Shown here piece by piece: positions 1-10,990 of a stretch of DNA of 64,000 nt. Origin of the DNA: Chlorops oryzae (taxonomy: Eukaryota > Arthropoda > Insecta > Diptera > Chloropidae). The position numbers and the translations under genes were made by a program. The stretch lies in NCBI GenBank assembly GCA_020466095.1, contig CM035808.1, positions 16,965,853-17,029,852 of the forward strand, given 5' to 3'. The notes under the pieces were generated by a model, which had not been told where the DNA came from, searched no databases, and saw only the letters and a list, made by a program, of their open reading frames with translations. Position 1 is the first letter of the stretch; every line of letters starts with the position of its first letter.

Positions 1-696
1 GATATGAGGCAACTCATAGTACTACTTACTTCGCTTGACCTTACTACCTTCGCATACCTATGGCTCGTATGGTATAATCTCGTTCCTTCTGTCCAGCTGT
101 GAGTGTGCATGTGTGTCTTAAAATTTTTTCCCATTTTCCTCTAGTTTTTTTTTTTTTTTTTTTTTGCCTACACTTCTCCAACTGGACTGCAATCGACAAA
201 CGTAGCGGAACGAAATAGCCCAACTCGAGTAAGATTCCGTTTACAGTGGCAGTGACTTGACTTGGCTACAACTTGGTTACTACTTTTGGCTTTGTATGCC
301 TCTGACATGTCATGACACTGAAAAATATCTCAAAAGGCATTGCCAATCTTTCATGATAATTCCCATAATTCAACAGGAAAATTGGCTATGATTAGTCGTT
401 TTTTGGGGGGCTACAGAACTGGCGCATTCGATGTCGTATGTTGGAGAGAAGGAAACAAAAAAAAAAAAATTTGTTTTTTTTTTGTTTTGTTAGCCTTTGC
501 AATGGATCGGCAACTCCTAGAAACACACAGAGGTCGAAGACATTTTGTGTACCCCAAAATTCAATGTGCATAATTAGAGGGTGTGACTCTTGAACGAAGG
601 AATTTGGGGAGGACCGCATAAATTCACAGAATATCCTTTTAATACATCTATATATATACATATGTATGTATGTACCTCTTCTCTTTACGGTATTAA
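1..696. other. gene-free stretch
   Basis: I see no supported gene here. The stretch holds a long T run near 148-165, an A run near 457-469 and a short TATG repeat near 650-673. The short open frames present look like chance frames in AT-rich sequence. Confidence 0.5.
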
Positions 697-1144
697 CCCA
701 GCGGAAAATTATCTCCTGCATGACAAAGTCACCAGTGATGTCACCGATGACAAATAGGTGACATTGTCATGCATGACATCTTGGATGATGAGTGCTCGAC
801 TCTGAATCCGAAGATCGCGGGTTCGATCCCTGGCTGAGGCGAACAAAAATTATTAAAAATTGATTTTTAAAAATTTTCGAAATATTCAAAGAGAGGGCAA
901 AGAAGAGAGTTTTCAACTGACCAGCTATGGATTCTATAAATTAACATTGAGAGAGAAAAGAGCATGTGCTTCTCTTAAATGCTTTTTTCGCCATCGCTCC
1001 TCCTAGGAGGACATGTCACCGGTGAAATCACTGTCCAACTCCTGTACAAATGTCATGCTAGGCGTCCTATGAATTGTCACGCATGCCAGGGTGACAAGTC
1101 ACCCTGACTTCACCGGTGATGTCAGGGTGACATTTTCCGCTGGG
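697..1144. mobile_element. non-autonomous TIR element with tRNA-like core
   Basis: The ends are perfect 13-bp inverted repeats: CCCAGCGGAAAAT at 697-709 and its complement at 1132-1144. Just inside lie many GTCACCGGTGA-type subterminal repeats (about 727-780 and 1011-1131), as in foldback-like MITEs. A tRNA-like segment lies in the middle. There is no coding capacity. The target duplication is unclear (AA-type flanks), so I do not assign a superfamily. Confidence 0.6.
780..843 (+). repeat. tRNA-like (pol III box B) segment
   Basis: GGTTCGATCCC at 820-830 fits a pol III B box. About 40 bases upstream is a D-arm-like stretch around GATGAGTGCTCGAC. I cannot fold a normal cloverleaf with a clear anticodon arm, so this is a tRNA-derived or tRNA-mimicking piece rather than a working tRNA gene. 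It sits inside the TIR element at 697-1144. Confidence 0.4.
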
Positions 1145-3907
1145 AAATTTCTTTTTTGAATCGGAAATGATTTAGAAAGTTTGAACAGAGCAATACAAAA
1201 CTTAAAACTTCATTTAAACCATATGAAAAATGTTCGTGTGAAAAACAAAGACGATTTTCTTGCTTAAATCAAAGCTAAGAAAATCATTGCTTTTTTTGCG
1301 TTTAAGCTGAATTAGCAGCTACCTTTAAGAGGAAACTTATCAATTAGTCATTGATTTATGGCCAAAATCCATTAACTCTGAGAGAAATTATAAGCTACAT
1401 CAGTCTTATTTTCTTTCCGCATTAAGTTCGAATTGAAAAGCCTAGCTTCGATTAGCTTCACTGTCACGTTAAATCTATACTTCCGTTCTTAATCATTGGC
1501 ATCACTTAATGGCCCCCTTCCGTTTTCCGGTCTCTCAGCGATCTTAGTTGCCCGCATTTTTAGCGTCGCGTCGTCTGTATTAATGTACTGTGTTGTGCCA
1601 AGTACAACTTACGGCAACTCAAGACGCCGGCAAACACGCCCTTCAATTACAAATCTATTTTCTATGCCAATGATATCCGTCGAGTACATGCAAGCAACGA
1701 CTAGACCGGGCTATAGAATCATTACCGTGAAAGCACGGTTCAGCTGTCTTCGATAATCTACTAAAGGACTTCCGTTTCGTGCGTGTGAAATGGGAATCAT
1801 CTTAGGATTGGAAAGCGCAGCAGCTCACTGCATGATATACTGCCGCTGCGTGTTATAAGAAAAACCATAAGAAAGAAAAGTTTCAAGGTAGGCAAATACC
1901 AAATCCTTTAAGGACACTTTGGCCAGACAAATGAACAGACAGAAAAGAACAAGCAGACATTATAGACAAGCACAAGGACATAGATTAGACGGACACACAG
2001 ACGGACGGGTTTCCAGAGGGACGAATGAAAACACAAAAGATTCTGTTTCTCGAAGAGGTCATTCGGGGACAGAGTGAGAGTTCTTGAAAAACAGTAAGTA
2101 TGGGTTATGTTGCCAGTAAAAGGAAAAATTCTTTTAGGATTCATGCTGAGAATCTCGGACAGGAACATGAGTATAGACGGAACAATAGGCAGACGACAAA
2201 CGGTGGCCATTGTCTGACGAAGTTGTTTCTTATAACGAATAAAATAATTTACGACGCTTTCCTCAATTGAATAAGCACTTGCAGTTCTCTACCAGAAGAG
2301 GATAACAGTGGTGGGGTTCAGAAAAACGTTGCTTAAAAAAAAGCAAGAAATAAAAGGTATGTCTAAACAGCCAACACCATTTAAACTTGATCAGCAAAAG
2401 AAAATTGAAAATATCGAGTCTTAATTAAAAGAAAAAATAATCCAAAACGCCACAAACAATTGAGAGTCAAATTTTTTGCCAGCATTCAATTCGATAAGGC
2501 GGAAGCGAAAATAAGGACTTCAACAATCGAAATCTTCTCTTCCGCTTCCGTTTGATGTTTCTTTTAACAAAAACATGCGAAGTCAAATGAACAGCAGCAC
2601 TGCGAGGCTTTGAAGTTCCACCGAAACACCACTTCAAATATCGCCCATTCTCAGTACAAGTGCACTCAAGATACGCACTTCGCCCAAAAGGACCGCGAGG
2701 GCGACAAATTTTTCTAATTTAAATTGTTTTTTCCTTTTTTTTTATATATTTCAACTTATTTTCTGTTGTTTTTGTTTTGTTTTGTTTTTTTTTTTTTTTA
2801 ATTGGAAAAAGTAACGCACTAAGTGCTCGATGCTTGCTCAGCTTGTTGGCCACAAGTTATCGATAACATTTTAATTGCATTAAAAAGTAAAAGTCCATGA
2901 AATGTTGACAAGTCAATGTGAAGTTGTCCGTCGCCGTCTCCCTTATCAAATTAATTAGTGGCGTCACGTTTGCCAACACCGCGGCTGTCAGTTCAGTTGC
3001 CAGTTTTCTCAAAGAAAATAGCCAGCCCTACTGATGTCCTTTTTCCTTTTCAATTTTTTATTTTTTTTTTATTTTAAGGGTGTGACTAATTGTTGCGTTT
3101 TCCAAATTAATGAAGCTGCGCCACAGTTTTATTCTAAATTTTCGAATTTTTTTCACGTTTACTTTGGATTTTTCCTTCTCATATTTTTTATTTATTTTTT
3201 TTTTTTTTTTTTGTGTGTGCGGGAAAATTGATATTTCGAGCGAGGGAAAAAAGGAAAACTGTTCAAGAAATGACAGCGTTTAATTGAAAAGCTTTTTGAA
3301 TATTAATTTTTTGTTTTTTTTTTTCGCCGTTGGACATTAAAATATTTCGGATCGGATGTCTTTCGGGAAACGCTTTATGAATTTCTGATTAGCTGGCCTA
3401 AGAATTTTTTTTTTTTTTTTGGTTATCCGCTTTTGAAATACGACGCGCTGTTTTTCCTTTCTGTGCTTTTTGCTTTTAGGTTAATAATCAAATGTTAAGT
3501 GATTAGAGGAGGTTCAGGTAGGCAAGGCTTTGTCGATTAAAGATAACTTTTCTTTAGGAAAATGCTAAGAAATGTGCAATCGCAAAAATACGTTGCATAC
3601 TTTAAAGCTTAAGTTTGTAATTTTCATGGTTTGCATTGCCACTTTATCCTCACTTTGACATATATCGTCAAATTTGGAAGACTTATATTTCATTTTGTTG
3701 GGCAAGGAACCAACTTGATATAAAAAATGCAAAAAAATAAATTATCAAGGGTCTTTCCTTAAACGTGTGTATTTGCCTCGAATACTTCGAAAACTTGCAA
3801 ATCAAGAAGGCTTAGAAATTAATGAACGAAGTTTTGTATGAAAATATTTACATTTTTCCTCCTCTTCGATCTTTTCACGTTTAAGGGGCTCGATCCAGTA
3901 ATGCCAG
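1145..3907. other. gene-free stretch
   Basis: This is AT-rich sequence with many T runs (2695-2810, 3050-3220, 3400-3420). I recognise no protein motif on either strand. It may be intronic or intergenic; the sequence does not say which. Confidence 0.4.
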
Positions 3908-4049
3908 TTTTTATACCTGACACACTCTGTGTCGAGGGTATATTGCGTTTGTGTGGTTGTGTGTAACACCCAGAACCAGTCGAGATAGACCATACAAAAT
4001 ATAAATAGAAATGATCAGCGTCACCAGGAGAATCGATTTGGACATGTCC

Positions 4050-4087
<38 letters not shown>

Positions 4088-4445
4088 CCGTCTGTTTGTA
4101 TACAGCAAACTCACAGGCACATGAGTAAGAACAAGTTCGAGAATGGACCCGATGGACCATTTTTAGGGGTACCTCCAATACTAGGGCCTGTCACAAAAAT
4201 CTCAAAACTGCCCCAAAATCGAACTTTTTCGAAAAATTTGAATGAAACTTAGAATTTGAGCGTATATTTAAGCCTCCGATTAAAACTTAAAATAATTTGA
4301 AAAGTGGGCGTGGCAAAAGTGCGGTTTTCATAAAGAAATTTAAAAAAATTCTTCATATGGGGCCCCTTATGGCCTTACACACCTTGATATTAAAAATTAT
4401 TTAAACAAGTGTGTCTGTGTCGGATATTCTATTGTTAGGCTCGCC
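3908..4445 (-). repeat. dispersed fly repeat with GTCT tract
   Basis: It opens with the TATACCTGACACACTCTGTG-type end. It carries (GTCT)n at about 4054-4098 and a GTGGGCGTGGC box near 4303. The same building blocks recur at 8805-9372, 10510-10990, 13355-14190, 17975-18070 and 20240-20620. The pattern resembles the mini-me/DINE-1-like repeats of flies. The family name is inference; the internal repetition is directly visible. Confidence 0.6.
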
Positions 4446-4469
4446 TGACTATAACACCATTACTTGTTT

Positions 4470-4770
4470 TTAATTATTATTTGGGCTTTTGGGTTCCTCA
4501 TTTTTCACTTATAGTGAAAAATTTAATTTTTTGGCAATTGAAAAAATGTATTTTCCATAAACTGCCGAAAAGTGTGGAAAGCCGATACGATTCATCAGGT
4601 ATCAGGTATCTTTAACCAACACCTTAGCCACTCTGACCACCTCAGCGATGTGATGTAGGTCGGCTTAATTGTGCATACATATGTACATGCATACCAATGG
4701 CGTGCCCGCCTTATTGTTTGTAGATTTTATTTTTGACCATCTCCATATTTAATTTTTAGTTATTATATAT
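4470..4770 (-). repeat. Penelope-like repeat, hammerhead deleted
   Basis: This is a roughly 280-bp repeat shared with 36735-36965 and 40381-40665. It contains the palindrome TTTTTCACTTATAGTGAAAAA and a GCCGATACGA...ATCAGGTATC segment. In the other two copies that segment forms a complete hammerhead core. Here stem II and the GAAA segment are missing, with TTCATCAGGTATC directly after GATACGA and GTATC repeated. The ribozyme is therefore dead in this copy. Confidence 0.6.
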
Positions 4771-5030
4771 TTTTATATATTTCTGACAGAGCTGGAGATA
4801 ACCTCTAAGGGAAGACCTCTTCTGATTGCGATAGAGTTTGTAGATACCGATGAATCGAAAAATTTTATGAATATCTTTTTAAAGTTTAAAAGTCTATCCA
4901 TGTTATTTTCTTGATTGATCTTCAAACTATGCAAGAAAAACTTTTCGAGTGGTGTATTTTTCTTGAAAGATAATTTATTCAAATCGGATGATGCATTGTC
5001 GAGTTCTACTCGAAAAAGCTGGACACGCGC

Positions 5031-5038
5031 CCCTCTCC
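5031..5038. repeat. 8-bp target duplication, left
   Basis: CCCTCTCC directly precedes the terminal repeat at 5039 and is repeated exactly at 8771-8778. An 8-bp duplication is the hAT signature. Confidence 0.75.
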
Positions 5039-5841
5039 CAGGCCCGGACTGGCCCCAGGGCAAATCGGGCAAATGCCCGATGGGCCGCTATGCTGATGGG
5101 CCGCTTCTTAACGATCGCATGGTCAAATATTCAAGCAAATTCTTTACATGTTTATATATTAATATTATATATAAATTTTTTTTATTTCGTCAATCATACA
5201 TGTAAAGGGCCCATTAGACCGGCAAACATGCATGGCATACAAGACATGAGGGCTATCCACCATACCCGTGTGGAAGCCTGTATGCTCTATGCTTTACAAC
5301 CGGAGTTGATCCAATTATGCGAAAAACTGCTTATGTACGTTGGCTTGGAATGGCGCGTTGGTTGTCATTGAAAAGCTATTACTATTGAGTTCATCTTGCT
5401 TTCGGGTCATGAATATATGATTATTACATATAACTACTTATAATTTGTAATTTCATTCTCTTATTAGTTTCAATATTTCTTTACTTTTAGTTAAATACGC
5501 TTTTAAATCAATGTTTAATAATGACATTCATTTAAAACTAATATTCAAAAGGCAAAAATTAATATGAATATGAAAATATCCGAAATGACAATTCCTCCCT
5601 GCGATATGAACACATCGAACTCTTCTGAAAAATGAATTTCGGCTGTCAAACAACCAAAATGGCGCTCATTGCTAACTTCATGGCAAGCAATATTGCAAGA
5701 CATAAATTGCCATCTTGCGGTCTGCATTGGCAATATCTATACTTTGACAGATGGCATGCCATGAAAAATTGCGTGTCGAGATGCCGGGTAAAGGACTATT
5801 GCAAATATTGGACATTTAGTGTACTTTTAGACACGCCGATA

Positions 5842-7135
5842 ACAGGTTGGCTGATAAGTCCCCGGTCTGACACATAGATGGCGTCGCTAGTACTAAATGC
5901 ATATTATTTTTATATAGTGGCAACCTTCAAATGATTCGTGTCAAAATTTGACGTCTGTAAGTCAATTAGTTTGTGAGATAGAGCGTCTTTTGTGAAGCAA
6001 CTTTTGTAATTGTGAAAAAAATGGAAAAAAAAGGAATTTCGTGTTTTGATAAAATACTGTTTTCTGAAGGGAAAAAATACAGTGGAAGCATAAACTTGGC
6101 TTGATAATGAGTTTCCGGACTCTGCCCCAGGAAAATCAACAATAATTGATTGGTATGCAAAATTCAAGCGTGGTGAAATGAGCACGGAGGACGGTGAATG
6201 CAGTGGACGCCCGAAAGAGGTGGTTACCGACGAAAACATCAAAAAAATTCACAAAATGATTTTGAATGACCGTAAAATGAAGTTGATCGAGATAGCAGAG
6301 GCCCTAAAGATTTCAAAGGAACGTGTTGGTCATATCTTTCATCAATATTTGGATATGAAAAAGCTCTGTGCAAAATGGGTGCCGCGCGAGCTCACATTTG
6401 ACCAAAAACAACAACGTGTTGATGATTCTGAGCGGTGTTTGCAGCTGTTAACTCGCAATACACCCGAGTTTTTGCGTCGATATGTGACAATGGATGAAAC
6501 ATGGCTCTATCACTACACTCCTGAGTCCAATCGACAGTCGGCTGAGTGGACAGCGATCGGTGAACCGTCTCCGAAGCGTGGAAAGACTCAAAAGTACGCT
6601 GGCAAAGTAATGGCCTCTGTTTTTTTGGATGGGCATGGAATAATTTTTATCGATTATCTTGAGAAGGGAAAAACCATCAACAGTGACTATTATATGTCGT
6701 TATTGGAGCGTTTGAAGGTCGAAATCGCGGCAAAACGGCCCCATATGAAGAAGAAAAAAGTGTTGTTCCACCAAGACAACGCACCGTGCCACAAGTCATT
6801 GAGAACGATGGCAAAAATTCATGAATTAGGCTTCGAATTGCTTCCCCACCCACCGTATTCTCCAGATCTGGCCCCCAGCGACTTTTTCTTGTTCTCAGAC
6901 CTCAAAAGGATGCTCGCAGGGAAAAAATTTGGCTGCAATGAAGAGGTGATCGCCGAAACTGAGGCCTATTTTGAGGCAAAACCGAAGGAGTACTACCAAA
7001 ATGGTATCAAAAAATTGGAAGGTCGTTATAATCGTTGTATCGCTCTTGAAGGGAACTATGTTGAATAATAAAAACGAATTTTGACAAAAAAATGTGTTTT
7101 TCTTTGTTAGACCGGGGACTTATCAGCCAATCTGT
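5842..7135 (+). mobile_element. Himar1/irritans-type mariner, near full length
   Basis: The 27-bp inverted repeats at 5842-5868 and 7109-7135 differ at one visible position (CCTGT versus TCTGT at the outer end). They are flanked by TA at 5840-5841 and 7136-7137, the standard mariner target duplication. At 1,294 bp it is about the size of the known Himar1 element. The transposase gene inside is broken near its start, so this copy is probably not self-sufficient. With ends this well kept it could still be moved by an active source elsewhere. Confidence 0.92.
6021..7068 (+). pseudogene. mariner transposase, broken N-terminus
   Basis: This encodes a DD34D mariner transposase, which cuts and pastes the element at TA sites. 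The expected start is ATG at 6021. A run of eight A (6025-6032) shifts the frame relative to the rest, and a TAA at 6091 interrupts the correct frame just before WLDNEFPDSAPGKS. From 6097 on the frame is open to the stop at 7068. The helix-turn-helix region (ISKERVGHIFHQYL) is present. So are the catalytic motifs TMDETW, HQDNAPCH and SPDLAPSD, giving the D, D, D triad, and the WVPREL linker. The longest ATG-started product begins at 6178 (296 aa) and would lack the first DNA-binding helices. Family identity is secure; loss of function is inferred from the two lesions. Confidence 0.92.
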
Positions 7136-7550
7136 TATTTGGCCGATTTTGCTCGCCGATTTTTTAAATTGTTTGCAAGAGAGGAGTGAAGAGGAAGGGA
7201 ACAAGTACAAATCGTTTGCACCAACGTGTTCGTTCGATCGGTTTGAATGCGATTGCCCATACATTTAAAAAAGCCGACGATTCGTTTGACAACAACGCCA
7301 TACACGCGAAAAACGATCTCAAGCATCGAACGAACATATTTGTCGTTAGTGGCTAGCTTAAGTGAGTCGCTTTAAGTGGCTTACGCAGCTTTGTAAAAAC
7401 TACCTCAAGAAATTTTCTCAATATTTCTTGAGGTAAAAAAGAAGTATAAAGAAGGCAATCAGCTGTGCCATTGTGCCATTTGTTGCTACAAAATTTTGCA
7501 CCAGTATAACCTATTGACGAATGCTTACACTTTAATGGGACAAGCATATA

Positions 7551-7680
7551 AGTTTCTGCTCACATTATCTTTGAGTCAAGTAGCTTGCAAAAGGAGTTTT
7601 TCAACTTTAAAAATAATAAAAAATCGTATGAGGAGCACCTGATGCTACAGTAATTTGAAATCCTTTATGAGAAAAAAGTA
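7551..7680 (+). pseudogene. hAT transposase C-terminal remnant
   Basis: One frame reads FLLTLSLSQVACKRSFSTLK followed by IIKNRMRST. This matches the hAT dimerisation pattern (LLTxPVxVAxxERSFSxLKxIKNxLRST) found in TTF-type hAT proteins. A TGA follows at once, and neighbouring frames are broken. It lies inside the 5039-8770 hAT element, so it is most simply the remains of that element's own transposase. Confidence 0.6.
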
Positions 7681-7989
7681 GTTATATTAACTGAAAAAGC
7701 AGGTTAAAATAACAGAGTTCACCGTTAATTGTTAACTTATGTACAGTAGCGGTCAACTCAACAGTACAAACACAGTCAATAAGGATATAACTACCTGATG
7801 GTTGATATAACTGTCTCGCGGTTAAATCAACTGTCACCAGCGACTGGGAAAAAATAATTTATTTTTTGCTTTGACTTTTTTTTATCTTCTTTTGTTAATA
7901 TTTTTTTTTTATTAAATTATTATATATTTTCTTTATTTATTTGTTTCTATTTAAATCTTTTTCTCTTTCATCTCTTTAAATTTTCTCGC

Positions 7990-8062
7990 CTTGGCCGAGC
8001 CTTGAACCGCTGACCTCCACTTCGTTGGGCGAACGTCTTGACCATTACGCTAAACGAACGAA
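7990..8062 (-). repeat. tRNA-like segment
   Basis: On the minus strand an A-box-like TAGCGTAATGGTCAAGACG is followed about 35 bases later by GGTTCAAGGCTCGGCC, close to a pol III B box. It resembles a tRNA body but lacks a convincing acceptor stem. It is probably a tRNA-derived repeat rather than a tRNA gene. Confidence 0.45.
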
Positions 8063-8292
8063 TTTAATTTGTTGGTCAAAATGCTCACTTGAGTTTATGG
8101 TTGCTCAAGTTTTGGGGAACGTGCTTAAGGAATTGTTTCACTCCCAAAATTTTTTGCTTGAAAATGAACCATAAAAAAAAAATCAAATAAAACAAAACCT
8201 TAAAATTGTAGGAGAACATTTTTGTCTTCCAAAACAACTACACTCTGAAAAAAAAAAACTGTCATTAAAAAAAAAAATTCTGAAAAATTCCC

Positions 8293-8370
8293 GCCGCCAG
8301 CAGGGATAGAACCCCGAAGATCACGACTGTCGAGTCACAGTTTAAAGCACTGAGCTATCGAAACCTCCGG
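8293..8370 (-). repeat. tRNA-like segment
   Basis: On the minus strand GGTTTCGATAGCTCAGTGC looks like an A box and D arm. It is followed by an anticodon-like region and GGGGTTCTATCCC as B box. It lies about 300 bp from the tRNA-like segment at 7990. I infer a SINE-type or tRNA-mimic origin. Confidence 0.5.
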
Positions 8371-8770
8371 AGACGGTTGATCAGAATGCGAACTTATACG
8401 TCTAAGTGAAAGAAAGCGAATTTGAACATAAAAAGTAACTGTTTTTCAACTGTTCATTTGACAGCCTTTTTCAGTGCATTTAACACGGAATACAGTTTAT
8501 TTGACCACTCTTACTTTAATTGTTCTAAGTAGTTGATTTAACTGTTGTTATTTCTCTCGGTGTATAAACTTAACATCTGACGAAATAATAGATGAAATAG
8601 CTGAAAGCAGTGAACTTTTTCGCAAATTATTGACTTCATAAATTTATACATAATAAAATGAAAAAAAAAGTATTTTTTATATTTTTATTGTAACTTTTTA
8701 TTTTTTTAAGGTGGCAGGGCCGGTAATCTTTAAAATGCCCGGGCCGAAATTGAGGCCCAGTCCGGGCCTG

Positions 8771-8778
8771 CCCTCTCC
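8771..8778. repeat. 8-bp target duplication, right
   Basis: CCCTCTCC directly follows the terminal repeat ending at 8770 and matches 5031-5038 exactly. Confidence 0.75.
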
Positions 8779-8804
8779 CCTCAAATCAAATTAATATTAA
8801 ACAA

Positions 8805-9372
8805 GTTGGCCAGCTAAAATCAATCAATCCCGACTTTGATATACCCAGCGTCCCGACCATATTGACGCACTTTTTTTTATTTGGCCTTTATTTGGCTTTT
8901 CCGAACGAAAGTTACACAAAATTAATGTTTGTGGATTTGGCAGTGGGCGGAACACATTAATTTTGCTCCTACACTTTTCATTTGTCTGGGTCAACAAATG
9001 TTTCGAAATTGAAGCTTCCAGGCCTTTTGCTTCCGAAGTTATGATATATATCCATTTTTGGGCGTGGAAATAGGCGGATATCGCCCATTTTCACTTAGGA
9101 TCGGACTCTCTCCTTTATGCTAAATTATGACGTGATTAGTCCGTTTGGAAGTAGATCCGATCAGGGAAGGACAGAAAAACGAACAACCAACATGTCTTAA
9201 GTGGCAACTAAAGTTTAATATCGTCTATCAGCCATTAATCGATTCAGTTTTGGATCCTGACCAAGAAATACATACATACATATATTTGCCTATACTTGCG
9301 GAGCTTAGTTCTAATTGTTACAAGATTCGTACAAAACTAATATACCCTGCTTACGTTGAGTATAAAAAGTCC
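8805..9372 (+). repeat. dispersed fly repeat
   Basis: It starts near CCCGACTTTGATATACCCAG and contains a GGCAGTGGGCGG box and a TGGGCGTGG box. It ends with AATATACCCTGC...GAGTATAAAAAG. The same layout of a GTATA-type end with short GC boxes occurs in the other dispersed repeats of this window. It is noncoding. Confidence 0.5.
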
Positions 9373-9399
9373 TTACACAAAGTCTATTGAAACATTTCT

Positions 9400-10505
9400 T
9401 TCGTGCTTGGACGACCAAAGACCAAAAGAAGAGTTCATGTAGACCTCTGGAAAAAAATATTTACATAATAATTAACATAATAATTATAATTATTGACTTA
9501 ATGTTTAAGAAACTTTGTCTTCATAGCACGCTTACATTGTGTGTTAAATCTTTTAAAAAATCCTGACATATTTCCGGAAAAATTTCATCCACAAAACTTA
9601 ATCCTTTACTGCATGATATATAAAAAAAAAAAACCTTGACCTTAAGCTCGAAAAAAACGTGTAGTATTTCTACAAAAGAGGGGGAAAAAAAAGCGGTAAA
9701 CAAATATTGTATTCCCCAAATAACCTGTTTCCTACCTATATTTTGTTAGAAAACATATATGGTTTCGTATTTTATATTGTATTGTGTATTGATTTAAACT
9801 CCAAAGTGCAGACATTCTTCTGAAAGGCTCACCGTTGCACAGTGGTTCCACAGTAGGCCATAAATGCAAAACGGCTTCTTTCGAAAATCACTATTTAGTT
9901 ACCCGTAACGATGGACCGATTACCAATCTACACAAAAGTATCAATAATTCATCTATTCATATAACTGTCACTTACATTTCTCCTAGCAAAGTTAAAGCAT
10001 TCTTACATAAAAATAGCTTGTCATTAATTTATTCAGACGATATTGTTTGTTCAGGTTCAAATTCCACTCGATCGTTTTATTTGCGAACAATCTTGTGATA
10101 TGGATTTCCAAAAAGAATGTATGCTTATAATATTTTGACATGTTTGATACTTTTTTCGCGATTCATAACTTGTGTTTTTTGTGTGCAAGTCCATACGAAA
10201 ATTTCTGGAAATTTTAGCTTAAAAGCAAACTTTCCGTAGGTCCACAACATTTGTCCCGGCATATCCCATATTCTCACTTGCTTTCAAATAATCGGTAATA
10301 TGTCTACTTTCATAAAAGTAAGATTTCGCGTGCCGAGGTTTGCCTATTTACCTGTTATAGCTTCAAAAGCGAGATGCATTTGTTCAAAATTTCCATATTT
10401 TTGAAGACTAATATATTTCCCCTGGGAATGTTGAAGCCATTTAATCCTTGAAATAAAGACAGTTAAAATTCACATTTTGAAAAAAGGTTAAGTTTTTAAA
10501 AAATT
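9400..10505. other. gene-free stretch
   Basis: I see no supported gene. An open frame at 9835-10098 (87 codons) has no motif that I recognise and no clear promoter or splice context, so I do not call it. Confidence 0.35.
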
Positions 10506-10509
10506 TTTA

Positions 10510-10990
10510 TAAAGCATTCATAAAATTCTAGGTGGGAACTGCAAGCCACAAAATATACAATTTTGAGCAGGTATAAAAACTAAAGTGGGCGTGGCAGCCG
10601 CATTATGATTGATTTTTTTTCTTTGGAAGAACACATCCAAGACGCGTATCAATTTTCAAAGTCCTAGGTAAAAAAATAAAAATTTTGGAAAGTGTCGTTT
10701 TAAGGGAGGTGGGCGTGGCAGCAGACGGATTTCCAAGATTTTTTCAAAATTTCTTAACTTGGAACCCAGAAGTGCTCCTTCCAAATTTCAATGCTCTACG
10801 ACTTCTCGTTCTATTTTTGACCGCACGATATATGGAGCCGAGACCACTGTGCGTTGTCCAAAGCGAGCAATTTGCTTGTCAAGAAAATGCCTTCCGAACT
10901 ATTTCTCGAGTTTCAAACCGCATTATTGACAAGTTTTCGTGAAAGAAATGTGAACAATTTTCATGACTTTTTGCACATCCGTTCAATTTT
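10510..10990 (+). repeat. dispersed fly repeat, truncated
   Basis: It contains two GTGGGCGTGGCAGC boxes (near 10585 and 10711) separated by about 125 bp, with a GGTATAAAAA motif at 10570. It belongs to the same repeat group as 3908-4445 and 20240-20620. It has no GTCT tract in this copy. Confidence 0.45.

Larger units (their letters stand above)
5039..8770. mobile_element. hAT-superfamily element with nested mariner
   Basis: The terminal repeat CAGGCCCGGACTGG begins at 5039, and its near-complement CCAGTCCGGGCCTG ends at 8770. Both ends abut a perfect 8-bp duplication (CCCTCTCC). A decayed hAT dimerisation segment lies near 7551-7625. The total is 3,732 bp, of which 1,294 bp is a later mariner, leaving about 2.4 kb of original element. 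Two tRNA-like segments lie near the right end and may be further insertions. Confidence 0.7.

Noticed and set aside
392..721. 109-codon minus-strand frame
   Set aside because: It crosses poly-A/T runs (KKKNKFFFF) and ends in a transposon end. No motif; composition is that of chance frames.
780..843. Genuine tRNA gene
   Set aside because: The B box is good, but acceptor and anticodon arms do not pair and the segment lies in a MITE. Kept only as tRNA-like.
3034..3231. Hydrophobic 65-codon frame that looks like a membrane peptide
   Set aside because: It is made almost wholly of T runs read as Phe. No start context and no conservation evidence.
4052..4178. Cys/Ser-repeat peptide (VCLSVCLSVC) on the plus strand and TDRQTDRQ on the minus strand
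   Set aside because: These are translations of the GTCT microsatellite in a dispersed repeat, not a protein gene.
9835..10098. 87-codon plus-strand frame with YSDDIV resembling a polymerase box
   Set aside because: No surrounding reverse-transcriptase blocks and no related copy in the window. A four-residue match is too little.
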